A stretch of DNA of 56,180 nucleotides from FW021-bin31 sp964467635 (lineage in GTDB: Bacteria; Bacteroidota; Bacteroidia; Chitinophagales; Chitinophagaceae): positions 1-56,180 of the forward strand of contig CAYXRN010000006.1 of the NCBI GenBank assembly GCA_964467635.1, written 5' to 3'. The notes below the pieces were generated by a model. That model searched no databases. It was not told where the DNA came from and was given only the letters and a program-made list of their open reading frames with translations. This document shows positions 42,494 through 51,461 of this stretch, piece by piece (position 1 is the stretch's first letter; each line of letters begins with the position of its first letter). The position numbers and the translations under genes are program-made.

Positions 42494-42509
42494 GTCATAA
42501 ACTTATGAC
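42494..42509. repeat. Perfect palindrome between tRNA-Leu and tig
   Basis: GTCATAA-AC-TTATGAC, a 7-bp inverted repeat with a 2-base spacer, 66 bases before the tig ATG. No T run follows, so it looks more like a protein-binding site than a terminator. Function unknown. Confidence 0.5.
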
Positions 42510-42575
42510 TTCATGGCAGTCTTTAACACGATGGAACTATTATTGTCTTATCAAGCGCACAATCATTTTTAATTT

Positions 42576-43970
42576 ATGGCAACTATTAACAGAGAGAATA
42601 TCGGTACTTTAAATGATCGTATTACAGTAACAGTGAAGGAAGAGGATTACAACCCGGCTTTTCAGAAGACATTAAAGGAATACAGCAAAAATGCCAACAT
42701 TCCCGGATTTCGCAAGGGAAAAGTGCCGGCGGGTCTTATAAAAAAAATGTATGGTGCCGAACTTTTTCCCCAGGAAGTACTTAAGGCAGTGGAAAGCGGA
42801 TTGAACGACTACCTGAAGGAAGAAAAGCTGGACCTCTTCGGTCAGCCTATGTTGCAGGACAATGAGTCTGCTCCGAAAGTTGATGTGAACCAACCGGGTG
42901 ATTACTCCTTTAACTTTGAAGTAGGGCTAAAGCCTGAGCTGGATTTAGACAAGCTGGAAAAGAGCCTGAAGTTCACCCGTTATAAAGTGAAACCCGATGA
43001 CAAAGAAATTGATGAAGAGATAGAAAAGCTGCAGCAGAGGGGAGCTACTTTCGAAGAACTGGAGGAAGTAAAAGAAGGGGAAAACGTTGTGAGCCTCTCT
43101 TTTCAACTCGCGGATAAAGCAGGAAACCCGGCAGAAGAAGGGGAAGCAGAAAAGCGGGAAGAAAAGTTCCGCCTGGATTATTTTGCGCCCAGCCTCCAGG
43201 AAGAGCTGAAGGGTAAAAAGAAGGGAGATACGCTAACGGTGCAGTTAAAAGATGCTTTTGAAGAAAAAGAATTGAACTGGGTACTCGAAGATTGGAAGGC
43301 GGATAAAGAAAGCACCCCCGAAAATCACTACCTGCTTACGGTTACCAAGGTAGAAAAAGCGATTCCGCGCGAACTGGAAGCGTCTTTTTTCCAGGAGGTA
43401 TACCCCAACAGCGGTATTGCGACGGAAGCGGATTTTCGCAAAAAGATTACCGAAGACTTTCAAGCGCAGTGGGATCGCCAGGCCAAGCATCTGCTGGAGC
43501 ATAAAATCTTTGAGCAACTGGTAAACGATACCCCCATGGAATTGCCGGTTGATTTCCTCAAAAAACAATTAAAGACAGAAGGTGGAAAGCTGAAGTCTGA
43601 GGAGGAAGTGGATCAGCAGTATCCCGAATTTGAAAAACAGACCAAGTGGGGCATTATTACATCGGGCATTATCAACAAAGAAAAGATGGAGGCATCGCCT
43701 GAAGAGGTCAAAGATTTTTTGCGTCAACAAATACTGGGCTACTTCCAGATGCCGGCTGTCACGGAGGAAAACCAGGCCATGGTAGAGGAATTGACAGGCC
43801 GCCTGATGCAGGAAGAAGGCCGTGTAGATGAAGCCTATCGAACCATTCTGACCAATAAACTGTTTGATTGGCTGGTAGAAAAAGCCGATATAACCGATCA
43901 AGAAATCAGCACGGAAGAATTCATTAAAATAACTGAAGAACACAACCACGAACACCATGAACATGGATAA
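42576..43970 (+). CDS. tig: Trigger factor
   Basis: Ribosome-bound chaperone that meets nascent chains at the exit tunnel. The N-terminal domain includes the ribosome-binding motif IPGFRKGKVPAGLIKKMYG (GFRxGKxP) near residue 43. The middle PPIase-like domain is present but not obviously complete. The long helical C-terminal domain ends in a His-rich tail (EEHNHEHHEHG). Length is 464 residues, slightly above the E. coli protein. It overlaps the clpP gene by 14 bases, so trigger factor and Clp protease are co-expressed. Confidence 0.93.
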   Translation: MATINRENIGTLNDRITVTVKEEDYNPAFQKTLKEYSKNANIPGFRKGKVPAGLIKKMYGAELFPQEVLKAVESGLNDYLKEEKLDLFGQPMLQDNESAPKVDVNQPGDYSFNFEVGLKPELDLDKLEKSLKFTRYKVKPDDKEIDEEIEKLQQRGATFEELEEVKEGENVVSLSFQLADKAGNPAEEGEAEKREEKFRLDYFAPSLQEELKGKKKGDTLTVQLKDAFEEKELNWVLEDWKADKESTPENHYLLTVTKVEKAIPRELEASFFQEVYPNSGIATEADFRKKITEDFQAQWDRQAKHLLEHKIFEQLVNDTPMELPVDFLKKQLKTEGGKLKSEEEVDQQYPEFEKQTKWGIITSGIINKEKMEASPEEVKDFLRQQILGYFQMPAVTEENQAMVEELTGRLMQEEGRVDEAYRTILTNKLFDWLVEKADITDQEISTEEFIKITEEHNHEHHEHG

Positions 43971-44661
43971 AGAATTTAGAAAGTATGCGACGAAGCATCG
44001 CGGCATCAGCGGCCTTGCTTTCGATCAATATACCCGTCATTCTGTAGAGGCCCTCACGCCTTATATCATAGAAGAAAGGCCGATGAATGTGGCCTCCATG
44101 GACGTATTTTCACGCTTGATGATGGACCGTATTATCTTTTTGGGAGAGCCCATTAACGATTATGTAGCCAATATTGTGACGGCACAGTTGTTGTTCATGG
44201 AATCCACAGACAGCTCCCGTGATATCCAAATGTATATCAATAGTCCCGGAGGGTCCGTTTATGCCGGGTTTGGGGTGTACGACACCATGCAGGTCATCGG
44301 GCCGGATGTGGCTACGATTTGTACCGGTATGGCGGCATCCATGGCTACGGTACTGATGTGTGCCGGCGTAAAAGGTAAGCGTACGGCGCTCAAACATGCC
44401 CGTATCATGATGCACCAGCCTTCTGGCGCGATTGGGGGGCAGGCTTCCGATATAGAAATAACGGCGCGGGAGATCAAAAGAGTAAAAAAAGAATTGTACG
44501 AGATCATTGCCTATCATTCCGGACAAACCTATGAGAAAGTGTCAGAAGATTCTGATCGGGACTTCTGGATGCTGTCGGAAGAAGCCAAGGCTTATGGCCT
44601 GATAGACGAAGTATTGAAAGCCAATGCTTCCAAAAATGGACAGGCCGAAGAAAATAAATAA
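43957..44661 (+). CDS. clpP: ATP-dependent Clp protease proteolytic subunit (first copy)
   Basis: Serine protease that assembles into the 14-subunit ClpP chamber and is fed by ClpX. The catalytic triad is visible: Ser in CTGMAASMATVL, His in RIMMHQPSGAIGG, Asp in DSDRDFWMLSEEAKAYGLID. INSPGGSVYAGFGVYDTMQ is the family motif. The 234-residue protein has about 30 residues before the conserved region (the propeptide is expected to be removed). The ATG at 43957 overlaps tig by 14 bases; a second ATG at 43963 is equally possible. Confidence 0.95.
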   Translation: MNMDKEFRKYATKHRGISGLAFDQYTRHSVEALTPYIIEERPMNVASMDVFSRLMMDRIIFLGEPINDYVANIVTAQLLFMESTDSSRDIQMYINSPGGSVYAGFGVYDTMQVIGPDVATICTGMAASMATVLMCAGVKGKRTALKHARIMMHQPSGAIGGQASDIEITAREIKRVKKELYEIIAYHSGQTYEKVSEDSDRDFWMLSEEAKAYGLIDEVLKANASKNGQAEENK

Positions 44662-44677
44662 CCCGAAACCAACGAAA

Positions 44678-45304
44678 ATGAATGTATATACAGAAAATAT
44701 CCGTTTCAAAGAAGAGGAAGAGGAACCCCGGGATCCGGGAACCCTGGAAAACCTTTTTAGTACCAGGCAGTTTGATAAAAAATTCCTGGAGCAACGGAAG
44801 GTGTTCCTTTGGGGCATAGTGGATGATGATTCTGCCAAAGATATTGTCAACCGGCTGCTTTATCTGGATACGATTGACCAGGGGAAAGAAATAGCCTTTT
44901 ACATCAATAGCCCGGGAGGGATGGTGACCTCAGGAATGGTCATTTATGATACAATACAGATGATTAAATCTCCGGTAGCCACTATTTGTATGGGTATGGC
45001 GGCTTCCATGGGCAGTATTTTGCTTTCCGGTGGAAAAAAAGGGAAAAGAAAAATTTTTCCGCATGGGGAAGTGATGATTCATCAACCCTCTATTGGTGGC
45101 ATGTTCAGAGGCGTATCCGCCGACCTGGAGATACAAGCGGAACAAATCCAGAAAACCAAAGAACTGGGGGCAAAAATACTGGCGGACAATTGCGGACAAA
45201 CGGTAGAAAAAGTGATGAAGGATTTTGACCGCGATTACTGGATGGATGCGGATGGCGCCATTAAATATGGCATAGTAGATGAAGTGATAACCAAACTAAG
45301 CTGA
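44678..45304 (+). CDS. clpP: ATP-dependent Clp protease proteolytic subunit (second copy)
   Basis: A paralogue of the preceding gene. The frame is open from 44624, but the start at 44678 (MNVYTENIRFKEEEEEP) is chosen because it follows the first clpP stop by 16 bases and gives the expected 208 residues. Triad: Ser in CMGMAASMGSILLS, His in EVMIHQPSIGG, Asp in DFDRDYWMDADGAIKYGIVD. The N-terminus is unusually acidic. The two chains could form a mixed tetradecamer, as known for ClpP1/ClpP2 in other phyla; that is inference here. Confidence 0.93.
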   Translation: MNVYTENIRFKEEEEEPRDPGTLENLFSTRQFDKKFLEQRKVFLWGIVDDDSAKDIVNRLLYLDTIDQGKEIAFYINSPGGMVTSGMVIYDTIQMIKSPVATICMGMAASMGSILLSGGKKGKRKIFPHGEVMIHQPSIGGMFRGVSADLEIQAEQIQKTKELGAKILADNCGQTVEKVMKDFDRDYWMDADGAIKYGIVDEVITKLS

Positions 45305-45331
45305 CCAATCGGCAGCAAAAATATAAAGAAC

Positions 45332-46585
45332 ATGGATAAGTATAGAGAAATTCACTGTTCTTTCTGTCAGCGGGGAGAAAGTGAAGTGCAAATGATGATC
45401 GCAGGACCGGAAGGGCATATCTGCGAATCCTGTGTGGAACATGCAGCAGCTATGCTGGAGGAACAATTGCCTTCCTTCGCCGGGAGTCAAAACAAAAACA
45501 AAGCAGCCGCCTTCCCGTTTAATCCGGATGTTGCCAAGCCGGTTGAAATCAAAAAGTTTCTGGATGAATACGTAATCGGGCAGGATTCCGCTAAGAAAGT
45601 AATGGCGGTAGCCGTTTATAATCACTATAAACGCCTCAAGCAGTTACATGATGATGAGGTGGAGATTGAGAAATCCAATATTGTCATGGTAGGGGAGACA
45701 GGTACCGGAAAAACTTTGCTGGCCAGGAGCATTGCCCGGATGTTGCAGGTGCCCTTCGCTATCGTAGACGCCACTGTTTTTACCGAATCAGGCTATGTGG
45801 GGGAAGATGTAGAAAGTATACTGACCCGTTTGTTGCAGGTTTGTGATTATGATGTGGAGGCAGCCGAAAGAGGTATTGTTTACATAGACGAAATAGATAA
45901 GATAGCCCGCAAGCAGGACAATCCCTCCATTACCAGGGATGTCAGCGGAGAAGGGGTGCAGCAGGGGTTGTTGAAATTACTTGAGGGCACCGACGTGCTG
46001 GTCCCGCCCCAGGGAGGAAGGAAGCATCCCGATCAAAAGATGATTAAGCTGGATACGCGCAACATTCTCTTTATCTGTGGGGGCGCGTTTGATGGTATTG
46101 ACAAAGTGATTTCCCGCCGCATACAAACGCATACCATCGGTTTTACGGCCAATAAAAAGCAGGAAGAGCAAACGCTTAAGCAGATCCTTCAATATGTGAA
46201 TGCGCAAGATTTGCGTCATTTTGGTCTAATCCCCGAATTACTGGGCCGTCTTCCGGTAGTCACTTATCTCAACGCACTGGACCGGGATGCGCTGAAAGAT
46301 ATTTTAACCAAGCCCAAAAACGCGCTGATCAAACAATATAAAAAGCTTTTTGAAGCAGAAGGGATTCAGCTTACTGTCAAAAAAGAAGCGATCGAATTTA
46401 TTGTAGATAAAGCCATTGAATATAAACTAGGTGCCCGGGGACTGCGTTCTATTTGTGAAGCGATTTTAACAGACGCCATGTTCCGTCTGCCCTCGTCCAA
46501 CAGAAAAACATTTGCGCTGACCCTGAACTATGCCAAAGAACAATTGGAGCAATCGACGATTGTGCAGCAACTGAAAGTAGCCTGA
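45332..46585 (+). CDS. clpX: ATP-dependent Clp protease ATP-binding subunit ClpX
   Basis: AAA+ unfoldase that feeds tagged proteins to ClpP. The N-terminal zinc-binding domain has four cysteines, C9, C12, C31 and C34 (HCSFCQ and ICESC). Walker A is GETGTGKTLLAR, the pore loop lies at GYVGEDVE and Walker B is VYIDEIDKIAR. Sensor regions follow. The 417-residue length is typical. It is 27 bases after the second clpP, closing the tig-clpP-clpP-clpX operon. Confidence 0.97.
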   Translation: MDKYREIHCSFCQRGESEVQMMIAGPEGHICESCVEHAAAMLEEQLPSFAGSQNKNKAAAFPFNPDVAKPVEIKKFLDEYVIGQDSAKKVMAVAVYNHYKRLKQLHDDEVEIEKSNIVMVGETGTGKTLLARSIARMLQVPFAIVDATVFTESGYVGEDVESILTRLLQVCDYDVEAAERGIVYIDEIDKIARKQDNPSITRDVSGEGVQQGLLKLLEGTDVLVPPQGGRKHPDQKMIKLDTRNILFICGGAFDGIDKVISRRIQTHTIGFTANKKQEEQTLKQILQYVNAQDLRHFGLIPELLGRLPVVTYLNALDRDALKDILTKPKNALIKQYKKLFEAEGIQLTVKKEAIEFIVDKAIEYKLGARGLRSICEAILTDAMFRLPSSNRKTFALTLNYAKEQLEQSTIVQQLKVA

Positions 46586-46732
46586 TTTTGAGGCCCTTTC
46601 AATCTGTCCGTGGCTCGCGACCGGCGAGCAGTAGTGATCTTCAGGGAGTTGAGGATCGCGGCCGGGACAGCGGCTGACAAGTTTTACCATTATACAGCTA
46701 TTGAACCCATATAACCACTTAACCAAGCGATC

Positions 46733-46945
46733 ATGCAGGAATACATCCGGGAATTACAAGAAAAGGCAGGGCTTACAGAAGAACAAGCGACCAAAGCCGT
46801 TACCGTTTTGATTGAGAAAGTAAAGTCTAAAATCCCAGAACCGCTACAGGGGATGGTTGAGCATGTTTTTGCTGATAACGGAGAAGGCCTGTCTATACAA
46901 GATAAGCTCAAAAGCTTTCAGCAGAACACGAAAGAAGGACTGTAG
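46733..46945 (+). CDS. Small helical protein of unknown function
   Basis: 70 residues without signal peptide. The segment LTEEQATKAVTVLIEKVKSK is amphipathic, followed by IPEPLQGMVEHVF and a charged tail ending KSFQQNTKEGL. It resembles small DUF-type helical proteins in which LxxxQA.kA and P..L...l motifs recur, but I cannot name the family. Codon use and the ATG position are credible. It lies 147 bases after clpX and has an imperfect hairpin right after its stop (46952-46965). Confidence 0.65.
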   Translation: MQEYIRELQEKAGLTEEQATKAVTVLIEKVKSKIPEPLQGMVEHVFADNGEGLSIQDKLKSFQQNTKEGL

Positions 46946-47143
46946 GAACTGGCCTCCAGGGAGGCTGTAAAATAAAACGCGGGGCAGGGGTTACCGTATT
47001 ATGGTGCCCGGTCTATGGCTTTTTCTTTCCGTAAAGCGCTCACGGCATGCTTAACACCTGTGCCTGCTTGTAGCAGTGGTTGTTCGACTAAAGTTTCTTT
47101 ACCCTCTAATGGTGGGCAGGGTTTCTGTTGTATTTGTAGGAAA
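46946..47143. other. Gap between small helical gene and PepSY gene, hairpin only
   Basis: GCCTCC (46952-46957) and GGAGGC (46960-46965) form a tight stem that may end transcription of the small gene. No other gene or RNA is apparent in the remaining 180 bases. Confidence 0.35.
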
Positions 47144-48376
47144 TTAGTCTACGACCTCCTCCCGCACTGCCTTTATCCTCCTGTACTTGTAACCAGCGGA
47201 GTTATGCTTCCTTTTCGTGCTTTTTTTCTTCTTCCCCCACCAGATGACAAAACCCGTAACCGGCAGACTTGCACAGATGAGGCTCACCAGAAAAGCAATG
47301 ACCTTCCCCCAGACACCGCCGATGGCACCTACGTGAATATCATAGTTCATAGCTAACAGCTTTTCTCCCCTGTTCTTGTCCTGATAAAGGGCCTGACCTA
47401 ATTCTTCCCCGGAGTACTGATCGTAATAGGCGGCGTCATAGTCGTAATACACTTCCTTTTGGTGATAAGCAGTTACCGTTATGGGGGCTTTTGCTGCCTG
47501 TGGAAGGGTTACCGCATAACGGGTAGCCCCTGGAAATTGGTTTTTTGTAGAAGCTAACGCCCTATCAATAGGATGGCTGGCATGCGGCACACTTCCATCG
47601 GAGGTGTAGGCGGGAAAAACAGGTGCCTTTGTACTCATTGTGGCGGCGGCATATACGCCCTGCTTGAACCAGCGAAAAGAATAAACGAGTCCCGTAAGCC
47701 CAAGAATCAGGGCGATCACCACTACATAAAATCCCAACACATTATGCAGATCATAATTCAGCCGTTTCCACCTGGCCTTCCATCGTACTTTGAAGGCCTT
47801 GTTTTTTTCTATTCGGTTCCATCTTTTAGGAAACCACATGATAAACCCGGTGATCAACGAGATAACAAAGAGCAGGGTCCCCCAGCCAACAATAGGTTGT
47901 CCGTATTTCGTACTCAGATAAAGACTCCAGTGAATGTATTTGACGATGGTGAAAAAATTGCCCATGTAATTTATCGTGCCGGTTACCTTTCCCGTATAGG
48001 GGTTTACAAAAGCGGATTCATAATAAGCAATCGATCCGGGAAAGGTCAGGGCATCGGGGTTCCCCGGCTTGTAGGCCATAAACTCCCAGGCCCGGTCCGG
48101 ATCTGTGTAAGTGGTCACATAATTGACCACGTGATTCGCTCCCAGCGTTCTCTGGGCCGCTTGCTTCAGTTCACTCAAAGGCAAAGGGACCGCGGCCTTT
48201 GTGGGGGGAGAAACAAAAAACTCATCGGCATGCACCCAACTTGATATTTCCTTCTGAAAAGTAAACAGGCATCCGGTAATACTCACAACGACCACGATGA
48301 TACCGGAGATCAATCCCAACCACAGGTGCAGCCAGGTAATCACGTTGTTTACTTTCGACTTTTTGTTAATGGGCAT
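47144..48376 (-). CDS. PepSY-associated TM helix protein (siderophore-linked reductase)
   Basis: A 410-residue inner-membrane protein. It starts with a transmembrane segment (VITWLHLWLGLISGIIVVVVSITG) and has further helices near GTLLFVISLITGFIMWFPKRW and LGFYVVVIALILGLTGLVYSF, with PepSY-like periplasmic regions between them. The family is widely found beside ferric-siderophore receptors and is thought to reduce or release iron in the periplasm. Its gene follows the receptor gene by 19 bases on the same strand. Confidence 0.9.
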   Translation of the reverse strand: MPINKKSKVNNVITWLHLWLGLISGIIVVVVSITGCLFTFQKEISSWVHADEFFVSPPTKAAVPLPLSELKQAAQRTLGANHVVNYVTTYTDPDRAWEFMAYKPGNPDALTFPGSIAYYESAFVNPYTGKVTGTINYMGNFFTIVKYIHWSLYLSTKYGQPIVGWGTLLFVISLITGFIMWFPKRWNRIEKNKAFKVRWKARWKRLNYDLHNVLGFYVVVIALILGLTGLVYSFRWFKQGVYAAATMSTKAPVFPAYTSDGSVPHASHPIDRALASTKNQFPGATRYAVTLPQAAKAPITVTAYHQKEVYYDYDAAYYDQYSGEELGQALYQDKNRGEKLLAMNYDIHVGAIGGVWGKVIAFLVSLICASLPVTGFVIWWGKKKKSTKRKHNSAGYKYRRIKAVREEVVD

Positions 48377-48395
48377 AGTCGGCGGCTTTCAGCAT

Positions 48396-50750
48396 TTAAA
48401 AATGATAGGTAATTCCGAACCTGAAATTGCGGGGCGCTTCCATCTGCCAATAGTAATAATCCCCATAGGGTGCGCCCACATATAGGTAGTCGTCCAACAC
48501 ATTATTGATGGACAAGTTAGCTTTAAATTTTTTATATGCATAGAATATCCCTGCATCCATTCTGAAATAATCCGGTAGGGGCATCTGGTTTTTTGCCCCC
48601 CAGCTCCAGGTGCTGCGATCTCTTTTGTAAGTAGCGCCCGCAGAAAATCCCAATCCTTTAACAGCCCCGTTTTGTAATTCATAGGTGAGCCATCCGTTAA
48701 TAAGATGCTTGGCAAAGCCTGGTAAAGGATCGCCTACTTTATTCTTATCAATATCTTTGGTTATTTCGGAATTGGTATAGGCATAATTGACGATTGCATT
48801 GAGTCCTGGAGTGATCGTTCCACGAATATCCAGTTCTATGCCTTCTGTCATGGCCTGGCCCAGCTGCAAGGAATAACGATGGTCGGAATTGCCGGTAGTG
48901 TCTGGATCGCTTACAAGCAAACCGTTTTTATAGATGCGATAGACGGACAGGGTGGATTGCAACCGGCCATTAAACCAGGACCTTTTCACCCCGGCTTCGT
49001 AATTATTTCCTGTTTGGGGATCAGGGAGTTTATTTCCTCTCAACAAGCCGTTTTGCGGAATAAAGGATTGATCAAACAAAGCATACACCGAAGTATACTG
49101 GTCTAATGAAATACTCAATCCCAGGCGGGGGGTTACCTTAGAAGCACTATATAGGTCTCCATAAGTGGATTGTTTTACGTGGGTAAACCTTCCGGCTACC
49201 GTCAGCCGGACTTTGTCCTGCCAGAAGGCAAGTTCATCCTGTAGATAAATACCGGAGTAGGACTGATTCAGTTTATTGGCACCCGCTCTTTCATTTAAGC
49301 CTTTGCTGCGGTCAAAATCAGGATATCCGTTAGCCGGACGGCCATAAACCGGGTGATAAATGTTAAAAGGCTGCGCTTTAGTATCCAGGGCGTGAGACTG
49401 ATTCCAGTCGTAGGTGTTTTCTTTGTCTCCCATATCCAGGCCGATCAGTATTTTATGTTGGATACGGCCGGTTGTGGCCTTCCCATTGAGAAAGACTTGT
49501 GCGAATTTGTCTTCATTAAGGGCATCAAAGGTCGTAATATTCCGGATCATATTGCCGGCTGAATCCAGCGATGCCGGCCAGGCGGAACTGCCGGTTTGTC
49601 TGGAATGAATGTAAGCCGCGTGAACGCTTAGCTTCCAATTTTCATTAAATTGATGATGCAGATAAAGAAAAACATTTTGATCGGTCACCTCTGTAGGCGC
49701 CAGCCCGGGATCCAGTATGTTCATGTTCCTTGGCAGGTCCCCGTAGCCTTTAGCGGAAAACAGATATGAGCTCCCCAGGTTAGAAAATTGAGCGTATTGC
49801 AAAGCATATTCCACAGTGAGGTCTGTTTTATCATCAATAAGATATTTTAAAACAGGGTGCAGGGTGTACCTCTTGTCAAACTTATATTTCTGAAAAGAAT
49901 TTTGGGTTTGGCCCATCAGATTAAAACGATACTGCAGACGGTTCTTCTTATCCAGGTGACCATCCAGGTCCAAGGTGGCCCGATACAAGTCAAAGCTTCC
50001 AAATGTCATATTCACACTTCCCTTTGTTTCCCCCGTAGGCTTTTTTGTGACGATGTTGAACATGCCGCCGGGTTGGCCGTTGGACATCATAAATCCCGCG
50101 GGGCCTTTTACAAATTCAATCCTTTCTACCATGCTCATGTCAGCGGTCAGTGGTCCCCAGTTGGAAGTAACATTAAAGCCATTCCTAAATTCCGAGGCCC
50201 GCGTTCCCCGCATGTTAATCCGGGTATAACTGTCCCAATGCCCCAGTCGCGTGGCTCCGCTGACGTTGCGGACAACGCCATCCTTCATGCTGATGACCTG
50301 GCGGTCCGCCAAGGCTGCAGCGGTGATGACCTGTACATTTTGTGGCACTTTATCCAGCGGCGTCATCAGGCGCAACGAGCCGGAGACGCGGTTGGCCTTA
50401 TAATCGGCTCTGTCTCCGGAAACGATGACTTCGTTAAGCAGATGGTTTTTATCGGTAATGTTGATATCGGAAAGTATCGTCGTGTCATTACGTTTTAAAT
50501 ATACGGGAATAAGCCTTGTTTTCTTGCCTACCGCATGAACAGCCAGCTTGTACTTTCCCGGACTGCTTTTCAGGGTAAAATCGCCATCGGCCGATGTGAT
50601 TGCCGCATGGTCGGTACCCAGTAGCGAAACGGAGATGTCTGAAAGGGGATTGCCCAGCGAATCTGTGATTTGACCTATCAATATGCTTGTCTGGGCAGAA
50701 GCAGCAGGGGAGATCATCAAAATGACAAAGAAAATATAAAGTATCCGCAT
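48396..50750 (-). CDS. TonB-dependent siderophore receptor
   Basis: A 784-residue outer-membrane receptor. A signal peptide (MRILYIFFVILMISPAASAQ) is followed by a CarboxypepD_reg-like domain (LIGQITDSLGNPLSDISVSL), the plug (VPQNVQVITAAALADRQVIS; MVERIEFVKGPAGFMMSNGQ; PGGMFNIVTKKPTGE) and the barrel. The C-terminus FRFGITYHF has the canonical terminal aromatic. It is the ferrichrome/ferric-siderophore type. Coupled with the PepSY reductase gene. I see no clear Fur box in the short upstream gap to the dtd gene. Confidence 0.94.
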   Translation of the reverse strand: MRILYIFFVILMISPAASAQTSILIGQITDSLGNPLSDISVSLLGTDHAAITSADGDFTLKSSPGKYKLAVHAVGKKTRLIPVYLKRNDTTILSDINITDKNHLLNEVIVSGDRADYKANRVSGSLRLMTPLDKVPQNVQVITAAALADRQVISMKDGVVRNVSGATRLGHWDSYTRINMRGTRASEFRNGFNVTSNWGPLTADMSMVERIEFVKGPAGFMMSNGQPGGMFNIVTKKPTGETKGSVNMTFGSFDLYRATLDLDGHLDKKNRLQYRFNLMGQTQNSFQKYKFDKRYTLHPVLKYLIDDKTDLTVEYALQYAQFSNLGSSYLFSAKGYGDLPRNMNILDPGLAPTEVTDQNVFLYLHHQFNENWKLSVHAAYIHSRQTGSSAWPASLDSAGNMIRNITTFDALNEDKFAQVFLNGKATTGRIQHKILIGLDMGDKENTYDWNQSHALDTKAQPFNIYHPVYGRPANGYPDFDRSKGLNERAGANKLNQSYSGIYLQDELAFWQDKVRLTVAGRFTHVKQSTYGDLYSASKVTPRLGLSISLDQYTSVYALFDQSFIPQNGLLRGNKLPDPQTGNNYEAGVKRSWFNGRLQSTLSVYRIYKNGLLVSDPDTTGNSDHRYSLQLGQAMTEGIELDIRGTITPGLNAIVNYAYTNSEITKDIDKNKVGDPLPGFAKHLINGWLTYELQNGAVKGLGFSAGATYKRDRSTWSWGAKNQMPLPDYFRMDAGIFYAYKKFKANLSINNVLDDYLYVGAPYGDYYYWQMEAPRNFRFGITYHF

Positions 50751-50897
50751 TTTTTAATGGTTAGGGCATAAAACGATGTATTCGATCCTGCAAATTTGGT
50801 TCATTTATGAATGGCTTGTTTTCCGATATGGGAAAAGAAATATTCGAATGAGGAGTTTTACCGGTTGTTCACAAATAGAGAAGTCGCTGGAAACGCT

Positions 50898-50905
50898 TAC
50901 TTTTG
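50898..50905 (+). promoter_or_regulatory. -7 box of dtd
   Basis: TACTTTTG matches TAnnTTTG and ends 20 bases before the ATG at 50926, which supports that start over the upstream ATGs at 50776 and 50848. Confidence 0.55.
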
Positions 50906-50925
50906 TTACAAAACATGCTATTTTC

Positions 50926-51378
50926 ATGAGGGCAGTTATTCAAAGAGTACGTTATGGATCAGTGGCTATTTCGGAAAAAACAGTGGGAAGGATTAATCGC
51001 GGGCTGCTGGTATTTTTAGGGATTGAAGATCGGGACGGAGCAGAGGATGTTATGTGGCTAAGCCGGAAGATCGTAAATTTGCGTGTCTTTGATGACGAGG
51101 AAGGCGTCATGAACCGATCGCTAAAAGATTGCGAGGGAGAACTGCTGCTCATCAGTCAGTTTACTTTGCATGCCAGTACAAAGAAAGGCAATAGGCCCTC
51201 CTATATCCGGGCCGCTAAACCAACTGTCGCTACTCCCCTTTATCAGAAGATGGTCGGGCAACTCAGTTGTGATTTGGGCAAACCCATTCAAACCGGTATT
51301 TTTGGAGCCGACATGAAAGTGGAATTATTAAATGACGGACCGGTAACAATAGTAATGGATACTAAAAATAAAGAATAG
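50926..51378 (+). CDS. dtd: D-aminoacyl-tRNA deacylase
   Basis: Hydrolyses D-aminoacyl-tRNA (for example D-Tyr-tRNA) to recycle tRNA and prevent misincorporation. The frame opens at 50776, but the conserved start is MRAVIQRVRYGSVAI at 50926, giving 150 residues, the normal length. SQFTLHASTKKGNRPSY holds the catalytic SQxT region, and NDGPVTIVMD is the DTD GP motif (usual cis-GP dipeptide). Reads away from the siderophore receptor; a sulfatase gene follows 83 bases later. Confidence 0.95.
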   Translation: MRAVIQRVRYGSVAISEKTVGRINRGLLVFLGIEDRDGAEDVMWLSRKIVNLRVFDDEEGVMNRSLKDCEGELLLISQFTLHASTKKGNRPSYIRAAKPTVATPLYQKMVGQLSCDLGKPIQTGIFGADMKVELLNDGPVTIVMDTKNKE

Positions 51379-51461
51379 CCTTTATGCCCCCGGCAGAAGC
51401 GGCACAGGATGGATAAATGACAGGAGGTGCTTTTAGACAAGTTAATACAAAAGATAGATAA

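Noticed and set aside
42241..42575. Search for more tRNAs or a riboswitch around tRNA-Leu
   Set aside because: Only one cloverleaf is visible. The rest of the region shows only a promoter and a palindrome.
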